Source: Leisingera sp. NJS204 (GTDB lineage: Bacteria; Pseudomonadota; Alphaproteobacteria; Rhodobacterales; Rhodobacteraceae). Taken from it: a DNA stretch of 64,000 nt. The stretch lies in assembly GCF_004123675.1 (NCBI RefSeq), contig NZ_CP035419.1, forward strand, positions 84,813 through 148,812, read 5' to 3'. This document shows, piece after piece, positions 49,091 through 57,031 of the stretch. How positions within the stretch are numbered: position 1 is the stretch's first letter; each line of letters opens with the position of its first letter. A program made the position numbers and the translations under genes. The notes under the pieces were generated by a model. That model was not told where the DNA came from. It saw only the letters and a program-made list of their open reading frames with translations, and did no database searches.

Positions 49091-50527
49091 TCAGGCCCGG
49101 TCCTCACGCGGCAGCGATCCGCGGCCATGGCCGCTCATCCCGCCCGAGACTTCCTCAGTTGCTTCACCCGCCAGCTCTTGCGGCAGCACCAGGTTCAGCA
49201 CGATGGCAATCAGCGCGGCTGGCAGCAGACCGCTGGTCAGCAGGATCCGCGCGGTATCGGGCATATGCTGCAGCGCGCCCGGCTCCAGCTGCAGGCCCAG
49301 GCCGATGGATAGGGAAATCGCAAAGATCACCATGTTGCGGCGGTTCCAGTCCACATCCGACAGCATCGAAACGCCAGCCGCAACCACCATACCGAACATC
49401 ACAATCACGCCGCCGCCCAGCACCTCAATCGGCACCGTGCGGATCACCGCGCCCACCTTGGGCACCAGACCGCAGACGATCAGGAAGATGGCGCCGCAGG
49501 TCACCACATGGCGGCTCATCACCCCGGTCATCGCAATCAGGCCGACGTTCTGGCTGAAGGAGGTGTTGGGGAAGGCGCCGAAAAAGCCCGCCACGGCAGT
49601 GCCCACACCATCGGCATAAGTGGCACCCTCAATCTCCTGCTCGGTGGCCTCGCGGCCCGCGCCGCCCTTGGTCACACCGGACACGTCGCCCACGGTTTCA
49701 ACCGCCGAGACAAAACTCATCAGGCAGAAGCCGATGATGGCGGCGGCAGAGAACTCGACCCCGTATTTGAACGGCTGCGGCAGGGCAAAGGCGGCGGCTT
49801 GCGACCAGGAGCCTGAGACGGCCTCAAACGTCAGCATCCCGGTCATCAGCGCGTAGACATAGCCAACGATCAGCCCCAGCAGCACGGCAGAGACCGACAG
49901 CATGTCCTTGGTAAAGAATTTCAGGCCAAGGGTGACAATGATCACCACCAGCGCCGCTGACCAGTTCAACAGCGAGCCATATTCCGGCGTGCCGATGGCC
50001 GGAACTCCGCCCGCGGCATACTGGATGCCGACCTTGACCAGCGCCAGGCCGATCATCGTCACCACCAGCCCGGTGACCAGCGGCGGCAGGGCAAAGCGGA
50101 TCTTGCCAATTACTGTGCCGAGCAGCCCGTGAAAGATGCCGCCGACAATGACGCCGGTGAACAGCGCGGCCAGCCCGTCCACACCCTTGCCCGCAACCAG
50201 CGGAATCATGATCGGCAGGAAGGCAAAGGAGGTCCCCTGCACAATCGGCAGCGCCGAGCCGATGGGGCCCAGGGTGATAGTCTGCAACAGCGTAGCGATG
50301 CCCGCAAACAGCATCGACATCTGAATCAGATACAGCAGCTCCGGGAAATCGGGCGAGTTGGAGCCGAAACCGAAACCGGCGGCGCCGGCCACAATGATCG
50401 CAGGTGTCACGTTTGAAACAAACATCGCCAGCACATGCTGGATGCCCAGCGGCACCGCCTTGTGCAAAGGCGGGGTGTAATTCGGATCGCGCAGCTGTGC
50501 CGGCGTGCCAATGGAAGTATCAGCCAT
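49091..50527 (-). CDS. NCS2-family urate/xanthine permease
   Basis: A 478-residue membrane protein of the nucleobase-cation symporter 2 family (UraA/UapA/PucJ-type) with about 13-14 helices. The opening 'PLHKAVPLGIQHVLAMFVSN' and the motif 'NTSFSQNVGLIAMTGVMSRHV' near 330 are diagnostic for the urate/xanthine subgroup ('NxGxIxxTxxxSR'), as is 'GFCLMSFVSAVETVGDV' near 255. The C-terminus is short and charged. The genes for ureidoglycolate lyase and allantoinase lie upstream on the same strand, so urate or xanthine is the likely cargo; the exact base cannot be told. Confidence 0.9.
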   Translation of the reverse strand: MADTSIGTPAQLRDPNYTPPLHKAVPLGIQHVLAMFVSNVTPAIIVAGAAGFGFGSNSPDFPELLYLIQMSMLFAGIATLLQTITLGPIGSALPIVQGTSFAFLPIMIPLVAGKGVDGLAALFTGVIVGGIFHGLLGTVIGKIRFALPPLVTGLVVTMIGLALVKVGIQYAAGGVPAIGTPEYGSLLNWSAALVVIIVTLGLKFFTKDMLSVSAVLLGLIVGYVYALMTGMLTFEAVSGSWSQAAAFALPQPFKYGVEFSAAAIIGFCLMSFVSAVETVGDVSGVTKGGAGREATEQEIEGATYADGVGTAVAGFFGAFPNTSFSQNVGLIAMTGVMSRHVVTCGAIFLIVCGLVPKVGAVIRTVPIEVLGGGVIVMFGMVVAAGVSMLSDVDWNRRNMVIFAISLSIGLGLQLEPGALQHMPDTARILLTSGLLPAALIAIVLNLVLPQELAGEATEEVSGGMSGHGRGSLPREDRA

Positions 50528-50595
50528 GTCTTCTCCTGTTGGTCATGGGGATCTTGCCGCTTCTTGTTTTTTGCTGGCGGCTTCGAGTTGTGCGG

Positions 50596-51087
50596 TCAGT
50601 CTGAGACCACAGTGAATGGCTCCTTGAACCAGTGTTCTTCAAGATTTGGCGTGGTGCCGATGCGGTCGACCACGATGTACTGGCCAGGTGCGCCCAACGG
50701 GGCCAGCACCCCGTGCCAGGTGTTCCGGTACAGGTTGATGGACTGACCCGGCTGGCTGATGAAGGCTTGCAGATTGGCGGGGGTGCCATCTTTGTCATCC
50801 GCCACCACAACCAGCATCGGCACGCCGTTGACGGGCACAAAGGCCTGGCTGCCCTCCGGGTGGCGTTCCACCATGTCCACTTTGTGCGGCAGGTGGCGGG
50901 CCTTAGCGTCAAACAGGCTGATGCCGGCCCGTCCGTCCTCGCCGAAGTCCAGGGTGGCGCGGTCGTGGTGACGGCCGCACATGCCCTGATTGATGATCTT
51001 GTCCGCTGCGCCAGTGACTTCGATCACATCGCCATAAGGCATAAAAGCTTCGGTTGTCAGCGGAAGCGCCGTCAGCCAGCGGCTCAT
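50596..51087 (-). CDS. allA: Ureidoglycolate lyase AllA
   Basis: A 163-residue cupin-like enzyme splitting (S)-ureidoglycolate to glyoxylate and urea. Family marks are 'TTEAFMPYGDVIE' at the N-terminus, 'MVERHPEGSQAFVPVNGVPMLVVVA' near 70, 'NLYRNTWHGVLAPLG' near 120 and 'YIVVDRIG'. It overlaps the preceding allantoinase gene by 4 bases. The glyoxylate formed is the substrate of the neighbouring beta-hydroxyaspartate cycle. Confidence 0.95.
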   Translation of the reverse strand: MSRWLTALPLTTEAFMPYGDVIEVTGAADKIINQGMCGRHHDRATLDFGEDGRAGISLFDAKARHLPHKVDMVERHPEGSQAFVPVNGVPMLVVVADDKDGTPANLQAFISQPGQSINLYRNTWHGVLAPLGAPGQYIVVDRIGTTPNLEEHWFKEPFTVVSD

Positions 51088-52499
51088 GGCAACAGGTCCT
51101 GCAGACGAAACTGAGCAATCCGCTCAACCTGGCGGCAGGCCTCGTCGAACTCTGTTTTGCGGTCATTGCCAATACGGCGGTGAAAGGCCTCCATGATTGA
51201 CGTTTTGTTGTGGTCACGCACCGCGATGATGAAGGGAAAACCATGTTTTTCGACATACTCGGTGTTGAGCCGGGTAAAGCTCTCGCGCTCGTCATCGGTC
51301 AGCATATCCAGCCCGGCACTGGATTGCTCCGAGGTGCTCTCGGCGGTCAGCCGCCCGGCTGCGGCCAGTTTGCCTGCCAGATCCGGGTGCGCGGTCAGAA
51401 CGCCCAGGCGCTCGTCCTCGCTGGCGGTGCGGAATTTGCGGCAGAGCGCGTTGTGAACGCCAGCGGCGCAGTCATGCGCCGGTCCCAGCTCCAGGTCAAA
51501 AGCGCGGTCGGCGATCCAGGGCGAATGCTCGAAGATCGAGCCGAACTTGGCGACAAAATCCTCGCGCTCCATCCGGCTCGGGCGCTCGCGCTTTACCGGC
51601 GGATGGGTCTCTGCCCAATGCTCGGCAATGTCGATGCGGCGCGGGCACCACACACCCTCGAACTTCTGGATGTAGTCGATAAAGCGCTTGAGACCAGCTA
51701 TCTTGCCCGGACGTCCGATCAAGCGGCAATGCAGGCCGATGGTCATCATCTTCGCAGCACCTGCCTCGCCCTCGGCATAAATAACGTCGAAGGCATCCTT
51801 CAGGTATTGGAAGAACTGCTCCCCAGTGGTGTACCCCGGCGAATTGGCAAACCGCATGTCGTTGGCTTCAAGCGTATAGGGGATGATCAGCTGATCATGT
51901 CCGCCGGTCTCCAGCCAATAAGGCAGGTCGTCGTCGTAAGTGTCTGAAATATAATCAAACCCGCCGTCCTCCGCCGCAAGCCGCACGGTGTTGGCGCTGC
52001 AACGTCCGGTGTACCAGCCGCGCGGGCGCTCGCCGGTGACCTCTGTATGAAGGCGCACCGCCTCGGCAATCGCGGCGCGTTCTTCATCCTCGGGCATGTC
52101 TTTATGCTCGACCCATTTCAACCCGTGGCTGGCAATCTCCCAGTCCGCATCTTTCATCGCCTGCACCTGTTCGGGCGAGCGGGCCAGTGCGGTGGCGACG
52201 CCATAGATAGTCAGCGGAATACCGGCGCCGGTGAACAGCCGGTGCAACCGCCAGAACCCCGCGCGGCTGCCGTATTCATAGATCGATTCCATGTTCCAAT
52301 GGCGCTGGCCGGGCCATTGCGCGGCTCCGGGAATGTCAGATAGAAAGGCCTCGGACGCCGCATCCCCGTGCAGGATGCAATTCTCGCCGCCCTCTTCATA
52401 GTTCAGAACAAATTGCACGGCGGCTTTGGCCCCATTGGGCCACTGCGGATCAGGTGCGGCAGCACCGTATCCGCGCAAGTCACGAGGATAGCGCGTCAC
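51084..52499 (-). CDS. puuE: Fused allantoinase (PuuE) and OHCU decarboxylase
   Basis: A 471-residue two-domain protein. Residues 1-305 are a PuuE-type, cofactor-independent allantoinase of the polysaccharide deacetylase superfamily ('YPRDLRGYG', 'VQFVLNYEEGGENCILHGD', 'WEIASHGLKWVEHKDM', 'TGERPRGWYTGRCSANT'). Residues about 310-471 are a 2-oxo-4-hydroxy-4-carboxy-5-ureidoimidazoline decarboxylase ('LTAHPDLAGKLAAAG' with its catalytic His, 'GFPFIIAVRDHNKTSIMEAF', 'RLQDLL'). The protein thus performs two consecutive steps, OHCU to (S)-allantoin to allantoate, in reverse order along the chain. It is divergent to hiuH, which makes OHCU. Confidence 0.95.
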   Translation of the reverse strand: MTRYPRDLRGYGAAAPDPQWPNGAKAAVQFVLNYEEGGENCILHGDAASEAFLSDIPGAAQWPGQRHWNMESIYEYGSRAGFWRLHRLFTGAGIPLTIYGVATALARSPEQVQAMKDADWEIASHGLKWVEHKDMPEDEERAAIAEAVRLHTEVTGERPRGWYTGRCSANTVRLAAEDGGFDYISDTYDDDLPYWLETGGHDQLIIPYTLEANDMRFANSPGYTTGEQFFQYLKDAFDVIYAEGEAGAAKMMTIGLHCRLIGRPGKIAGLKRFIDYIQKFEGVWCPRRIDIAEHWAETHPPVKRERPSRMEREDFVAKFGSIFEHSPWIADRAFDLELGPAHDCAAGVHNALCRKFRTASEDERLGVLTAHPDLAGKLAAAGRLTAESTSEQSSAGLDMLTDDERESFTRLNTEYVEKHGFPFIIAVRDHNKTSIMEAFHRRIGNDRKTEFDEACRQVERIAQFRLQDLLP

Positions 52500-52648
52500 G
52501 TCAGGTCTCCTGTCTTTTTAATATGTATAGAACAGATAATCCCGCCCCGCTTTCAGTATATTTTTGAAAGAACTTTTTGACTCTTCCTTCTGTATGCACG
52601 GGGCTGAACAGCGCATACCTAAGTCAACAGAATTGAATGGAGGCTGGC
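52500..52648. promoter_or_regulatory. Divergent promoter region between puuE and hiuH
   Basis: A 149-bp AT-rich gap between two divergent ureide genes. It contains a spaced inverted repeat gtatgc (52592-52597) / gcatac (52613-52618) 31 bases upstream of the hiuH start, and TATA-like stretches near 52520 and 52556. Candidate operator for one of the LysR regulators encoded nearby; promoter elements not assigned. Confidence 0.5.
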
Positions 52649-53005
52649 ATGACCGGATTTCTGACCACCCATGTGCTGGACACCGCCCGCGGCTGCCCTG
52701 CGGAAGGGCTGAAGATCGACCTTTACCGGATCGACGGCAACGAGCGCATTCACCTGCGCAGCCTGACCACCAATGACGACGGCCGCACCGATGAACAGAT
52801 CCTGCCGGCAGGTGAATTTTCCACCGGCACCTATGAGCTGGTGTTCCATGCCGGCGGCTATCTGCGCGCTACCGGCCAGGCCGGCGCTGACCCGCTGTTC
52901 CTGGATGAGGTGCCACTGCGTTTTGGCATGAGCGAGGCAGACAGCCACTATCACGTGCCGCTGCTCTTGTCGCCCTACGGCTATTCCACCTACCGCGGCA
53001 GCTGA
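52649..53005 (+). CDS. hiuH: 5-hydroxyisourate hydrolase HiuH
   Basis: A 118-residue transthyretin-related protein hydrolysing 5-hydroxyisourate to OHCU. I start it at ATG 52649 (GGAG six bases upstream) rather than 52637 because the family begins '[14 protein letters not shown]'. The C-terminal tetrapeptide 'YRGS' is the catalytic family signature, and '[21 protein letters not shown]' precedes it. His in 'THVLD' and in 'HYHVP' are the expected active-site residues. Confidence 0.96.
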   Translation: MTGFLTTHVLDTARGCPAEGLKIDLYRIDGNERIHLRSLTTNDDGRTDEQILPAGEFSTGTYELVFHAGGYLRATGQAGADPLFLDEVPLRFGMSEADSHYHVPLLLSPYGYSTYRGS

Positions 53006-53055
53006 GCCGCAATCCCCGAAACACCTCTCCTCCCGCTTGGCATCCGCCGGCGGTT

Positions 53056-53085
53056 CCCGTCCCAGGCAACTGGGGCGGGCTTTTT
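53056..53085 (+). terminator. Rho-independent terminator after hiuH
   Basis: A 10-bp stem (cccgtcccag / ctggggcggg, one G-T pair) with a gcaa tetraloop, followed by cttttt. It ends hiuH 50 bases after its stop and abuts the stop of the convergent LysR gene. Confidence 0.9.
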
Positions 53086-53993
53086 CATTCCGAGGGCAAG
53101 GACGCCTGGATGTGATCCACCATGAAGTCCATGAACAGCCGCACCTTGGGATCCTGGTGGCGGCGGTGGACATAGAGGCAAGCCATCTGGATCGGGACAG
53201 GCGGCTCCTCTGCCAGCAGCGGCACCAGCCGGCCGGAGGCCAGGTGTTCCGAAATCTCGAACACCGGCTTCAGGATGATCCCATGCCCGTCCAACGCCCA
53301 GCTGGTCAGCACATCACCGTGATCCGATTCAAACGGCCCGGTGACGGTTACCCGCTTGACCCCGTCCTCGCTGCGCAGCGGCCATTGGAACTCCGGCGCG
53401 CCGGGGTAACGCAGGTTCAAGCAATCATGCGCCTCGGTCTTCAGCTCGTCGCTGCTGGCAGGCTGGCCCCGGCGTCTGATGTATTCCGGTGAGGCGCACA
53501 GTACCCTGGCACAATCGGCAATCTTGCGGATACGCAGGTTGGAATCCTCCGGCACGCCGAGGAAAAACGCCGCATCCAGCCCCTCGGCAGCCAGGTCCAG
53601 TTTGCGGTCCGACAGCCGCAGCCGGATTGAGATCAGCGGGTAGGCCTCGTTGAACTTCGGCACCGCCGGCGCAATCAGGTGCTGCCCCAGCCCCAAGGGT
53701 GCGGCCACATAGAGCGTGCCGCGGGGCGTTTGCGTCACATTGCTGATATCGGCCTCGGCCTCATCCACCGCTTCCAGGATCTTGACCGCGCCGTGGTAAA
53801 ACAAGTTGCCCTGTTCGGTCGGATTGAGCAGCCGGGTGGTGCGCTGGAACAGCCGCACATTCAGGTGATCCTCCAGCTGCGAAATCCGCGACGATGCCAC
53901 CGCCGCCGAAATCCGCATGTCGCGCGCTGCGGCGGACATATTGCCAAGTTCATAGACGCGGACGAAGGTGCGGATGTTGTCGAGATAGGCCAT
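53085..53993 (-). CDS. LysR-type regulator, divergent to puuD
   Basis: A 302-residue LysR regulator. The helix-turn-helix spans about 4-60 ('LDNIRTFVRVYELGNMSAAARDM', 'LFQRTTRLLNPTEQG'), and the rest is the substrate-binding-like effector domain. It is a close paralogue of the LysR protein at 55908-56825: both share 'APLGLGQHLIAP'/'APLGVGRRIIAP', 'SDRK', 'DCARVLCA', 'PEY' and 'SWALDGHGI'/'GWALDGRGI'. It is divergent to puuD with 104 bp between, so it probably regulates puuD and perhaps hiuH; the inducer is likely a purine or ureide (inference). Confidence 0.9.
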   Translation of the reverse strand: MAYLDNIRTFVRVYELGNMSAAARDMRISAAVASSRISQLEDHLNVRLFQRTTRLLNPTEQGNLFYHGAVKILEAVDEAEADISNVTQTPRGTLYVAAPLGLGQHLIAPAVPKFNEAYPLISIRLRLSDRKLDLAAEGLDAAFFLGVPEDSNLRIRKIADCARVLCASPEYIRRRGQPASSDELKTEAHDCLNLRYPGAPEFQWPLRSEDGVKRVTVTGPFESDHGDVLTSWALDGHGIILKPVFEISEHLASGRLVPLLAEEPPVPIQMACLYVHRRHQDPKVRLFMDFMVDHIQASLPSE

Positions 53994-54049
53994 TCATGTA
54001 TTCTTTGTGTTATTTTGAAACAGCTTGGGTTTTTTACCTAATACATGAA
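53993..54049. promoter_or_regulatory. Paired 10-bp inverted repeat in the LysR-puuD gap
   Basis: Exact inverted arms ttcatgtatt (53993-54002) and aatacatgaa (54040-54049), separated by 37 bp. The left arm touches the LysR start codon and the right arm ends 49 bp before the puuD start. Spacing between arm centres is 47 bp, about 4.5 helical turns. Likely a binding site pair for the LysR protein, though a typical LysR box is tighter. Confidence 0.55.
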
Positions 54050-54097
54050 AATAGCGGCATGCTCTAGTCTCGGGTCAAAGCTTATGAGGAGAGAACA

Positions 54098-55357
54098 ATG
54101 GAAGAGCTTGTGATCATGTGGGACTGGCTGGGCTTCGCGGTCCGCTGGCTTCACGTCATCACCGCCATTGCCTGGATCGGATCGTCCTTTTACTTCGTCG
54201 CGCTGGACCTTGGCTTGCGGAAGGTTCCGCATCTGCCGGTTGGCGCGCATGGCGAGGAGTGGCAGGTTCACGGCGGCGGTTTCTATCACATCCAGAAATA
54301 TCTGGTGGCGCCGGAAAACATGCCGGAGCATCTGATCTGGTTCAAATGGGAGAGCTACGCCACCTGGCTATCGGGTGCCGGCCTCTTGATGATCGTCTAT
54401 TGGGCCGGCGGTGAGCTGTATCTGATCGACGCGGCCAAGGCCGATCTGGCCCTGTGGCAAGGCATCCTGATTTCCGGCGCGTCGCTGACCATCGGCTGGA
54501 TCATCTATGACTTCCTGTGCAAGTCGCCGCTGGGGGAAAAGCCAACCTTCCTCATGGTGCTGCTGTTTGTGCTGCTGGTCGCGATGGGCTGGGGCTACAA
54601 CCAGATCTTCACCGGTCGCGCTGTTATGCTGCACCTGGGCGCCTTTACGGCTACCATCATGACTGCAAACGTCTTTTTCATCATCATGCCGAACCAGCGC
54701 ATCGTGGTGAAGGACCTGCAGGAGGGCCGCACGCCGGACGCGAAATACGGCAAGATCGCCAAGCTGCGCTCCACCCACAACAACTACCTGACGCTGCCGG
54801 TTGTTTTCCTGATGCTGTCCAACCACTACCCGTTGGCCTTTGCCACCGAGTACAACTGGCTGATCGCGGCGCTGGTGTTCCTGATGGGCGTGACCATCCG
54901 CCATTACTTCAACAGCAACCACGCAGGCACCAGCAACCCGACCTGGACCTGGCCGGTGACCGCGATCATGTTCATCGGCATCATGATACTGAGCCAGGCG
55001 CCGCTGCAGCAGGACACCTATGAAGAATCCGAGGCGCGGGAGCTGACCAAATCCGAGCAAGTGTTTGCCAGCAACCAGCATTTCGAGGATGTGATGAATG
55101 TGGTGCCGGGCCGCTGCGCCATGTGCCATTCACGCGAGCCCTACTATGACGGCATCCGCCGCGCACCCAAGAACGTGCTGCTGGAAACCCCGGCCGATGT
55201 GGCGAAATACGCCAAGGACATCTATCTCCAGGCGGGCGCCACCCACGCGATGCCGCCCGCCAATGTGACCTATATGGAGGACGAGGAGCGCGCCCTGATC
55301 CGCCGCTGGTACGGCAGCGCCGCCAAAGATCTGCCGTTTGCACTGGCCGCGAACTGA
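54098..55357 (+). CDS. puuD: Membrane urate hydroxylase PuuD with cytochrome c domain
   Basis: A 419-residue enzyme. The N-terminal part has about eight membrane helices ('WLHVITAIAWIGSSFYFVALD' at 17-37, 'NHYPLAFATEYNWLIAALVF' near 247), matching the PuuD/urate hydroxylase family (DUF989), which oxidises urate to 5-hydroxyisourate. The C-terminal 100 residues form a cytochrome c domain with the haem motif 'CAMCH' near residue 340 and a likely axial Met in 'HAMPPANVT'. Electrons go to the respiratory chain, so no hydrogen peroxide is formed. This replaces cofactor-free uricase. Confidence 0.95.
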   Translation: MEELVIMWDWLGFAVRWLHVITAIAWIGSSFYFVALDLGLRKVPHLPVGAHGEEWQVHGGGFYHIQKYLVAPENMPEHLIWFKWESYATWLSGAGLLMIVYWAGGELYLIDAAKADLALWQGILISGASLTIGWIIYDFLCKSPLGEKPTFLMVLLFVLLVAMGWGYNQIFTGRAVMLHLGAFTATIMTANVFFIIMPNQRIVVKDLQEGRTPDAKYGKIAKLRSTHNNYLTLPVVFLMLSNHYPLAFATEYNWLIAALVFLMGVTIRHYFNSNHAGTSNPTWTWPVTAIMFIGIMILSQAPLQQDTYEESEARELTKSEQVFASNQHFEDVMNVVPGRCAMCHSREPYYDGIRRAPKNVLLETPADVAKYAKDIYLQAGATHAMPPANVTYMEDEERALIRRWYGSAAKDLPFALAAN

Positions 55358-55383
55358 CGCAAAACCGTCTGACATTCCCAATG

Positions 55384-55410
55384 GCCCCGCCCCAGTGGCG
55401 GGGCTTTTTT
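55384..55410 (+). terminator. Rho-independent terminator after puuD
   Basis: A perfect 8-bp stem (gccccgcc / ggcggggc) with a 5-base loop and six T, 27 bases after the puuD stop. Confidence 0.93.
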
Positions 55411-55646
55411 CGTCCGCCACCACGCCTGCGCCCCCACCGCAGCATGAGCATGGAACCAGACAGCCCCGCCATGTGTTATACTGCTACAGGGTTTGCCCAG
55501 CTGCGCCGGATACCCGGAGTCTTCCGGCTTGTTCAGCCACAGCGCCATTCCCTTTCGGGCACCCTTTTCCGGCGGCAATCGCCGGGAACCGGCCGTTTGG
55601 GACCGCGGCAAAACTGCGGGGATTGGACGTTGAAGGAGGAAATGCA

Positions 55647-55850
55647 ATGCTTAAGAAAACCATCGCTATCGGATTTGCACTCTGCACCACCCTGGCCGCC
55701 TGCGGCGACACCACCGGCGAGCAGCTGGTCTATGGCGCAGGCGCGGGCGCAGCCGGTGCTGCTGTGTTGGACGGCAATCTGGTGACAGGAGCCGCTGTCG
55801 GGGCCGCGGCCAATCTGCTTTACTGCGAGGAAAATCCGCACCGCTGCTAA
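55647..55850 (+). CDS. Small predicted lipoprotein with glycine-zipper segment
   Basis: A 67-residue protein starting at ATG 55647, with GGAGGA upstream. The signal peptide ends in a lipobox 'TLAAC' with Cys19. The mature part has a Gly/Ala-rich stretch ('GAGAGAAGAAVLDGNLVTGAAVGAAANLL') of glycine-zipper type and two further Cys near the C-terminus ('YCEENPHRC'). Such proteins are common and of unknown function in Rhodobacteraceae. It stands alone between a terminator and a convergent LysR gene; a purine link is not implied. A weak hairpin with seven T (about 55853-55875) may end it. Confidence 0.78.
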   Translation: MLKKTIAIGFALCTTLAACGDTTGEQLVYGAGAGAAGAAVLDGNLVTGAAVGAAANLLYCEENPHRC

Positions 55851-55907
55851 GGCGAGAACCCTCGTTTTTTTGAGGCGGGCCAGCGGTGCCCTCCTTTCTT
55901 TTTGCCC

Positions 55908-56825
55908 TTAACTGCCAGCCTCAATCCGCCGGAAGGCTGCCAGCCCGTGTTTCACAGCGTAATCCACGAACAGGCGGATCTTGGGATCCTGCAGTTTCCT
56001 GTGCGGGTAAAGGCAGCCGAAGATCGTCGGCTCCGGCGGCGTGTCCGGCAATACTTCCACCAGCGCGCCGCTGCGAAGATGCGCGGCCACATCAAACCGC
56101 GGCGTGTTGACGATACCCCGCCCGTCCAGCGCCCAGCCAGTCAGCACATCACTGTCATCGGCGTCGTACTTGCCCGACACCTCCAGCTTGCGCAGCCCCT
56201 CGGGCGTTTCCAGTGTCCAGTAATACTCGGGTGAGCGCGGGTAGCGCAGCAGCAGGCAATTGTGGCCGCTCAGCAGATCCTCCGGCAGCTGCGGGGTGCC
56301 GTGGCGCTCCAGATACTCCGGCGCGGCGCACAGAACCCGGGCGCAATCGGTGATCTTGCGCATCTTCAGGGTGGAATCGTGCGGTGTGCCGATGAAGAAC
56401 GCCACATCCAGACCATCAGCCAGAATATCAACCTTGCGGTCAGACATGCGCATGCGGATTTCGGTGGCCGGGTAGTCCTCGACGAAACCCGGCACCAGCG
56501 GTGCGATGATGCGGCGGCCAACACCCAGCGGCGCGGTCACCCGGATTACCCCGCGCGGTGCGGCGGAGAATTGCGAGACCACCGCCTCGGCATCCTCAAT
56601 CGATTCGAGAACCTTCTTGGCTTCGGTGTAAAACAGCTGCCCGGCCTCGGTCGGGGTCAGCGACCTCGTGGTACGGTTGAACAGACGCACGCCAAGGTGC
56701 TTTTCCAGCTCCTTTATCCGTTTGCTGGCCACGGCGGGAGTCAGCCGCAGATCACGCCCGCCAGAGGTGATGCTGCCCAGTTCGACGACTCGGGTAAAGA
56801 CCCGCAGCGATTCCAGATAAGACAT
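55908..56825 (-). CDS. LysR-type regulator, divergent to xdhA
   Basis: A 305-residue LysR regulator with an N-terminal helix-turn-helix ('LRVFTRVVELGSITSGGRDL', 'LFNRTTRSLTPTEAGQLFY') and effector domain. Paralogue of the LysR protein near puuD (see there). Divergent to xdhABC with a 206-bp gap that contains a clean LysR-type dyad. I infer control of xanthine dehydrogenase expression, perhaps with xanthine, urate or guanine as effector. Confidence 0.9.
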   Translation of the reverse strand: MSYLESLRVFTRVVELGSITSGGRDLRLTPAVASKRIKELEKHLGVRLFNRTTRSLTPTEAGQLFYTEAKKVLESIEDAEAVVSQFSAAPRGVIRVTAPLGVGRRIIAPLVPGFVEDYPATEIRMRMSDRKVDILADGLDVAFFIGTPHDSTLKMRKITDCARVLCAAPEYLERHGTPQLPEDLLSGHNCLLLRYPRSPEYYWTLETPEGLRKLEVSGKYDADDSDVLTGWALDGRGIVNTPRFDVAAHLRSGALVEVLPDTPPEPTIFGCLYPHRKLQDPKIRLFVDYAVKHGLAAFRRIEAGS

Positions 56826-56918
56826 GTTCTACAGACCTTTACTGGGCGCGTTTGCCGCTTGCCGCTTCACAGCAGCAGGCGGCGGGCACGCCGGTTCCGG
56901 CACCTATAGCCTAACCAT

Positions 56919-56937
56919 TTTCAACAAGGTGTTGAAA
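56919..56937. promoter_or_regulatory. LysR-type operator candidate upstream of xdhA
   Basis: A 19-bp dyad with perfect 7-bp arms tttcaac / gttgaaa around a 5-base centre. It fits the T-N11-A rule of LysR boxes and lies 94 bp upstream of the xdhA start in the gap to the divergent LysR gene. Confidence 0.65.
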
Positions 56938-57031
56938 GCCTTTCGCAATTGCACCCGTTAACCGGGGCAGTCAGACAGGGTAAAACAAACCTAAGCGGGC
57001 CATGACAGCCCAACAACACTCCGGAGGCCAG

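Noticed and set aside
55338..55646. Longer upstream start for the small lipoprotein gene
   Set aside because: The extension crosses the puuD 3' end and terminator and would bury the lipoprotein signal; ATG 55647 has a good ribosome site.
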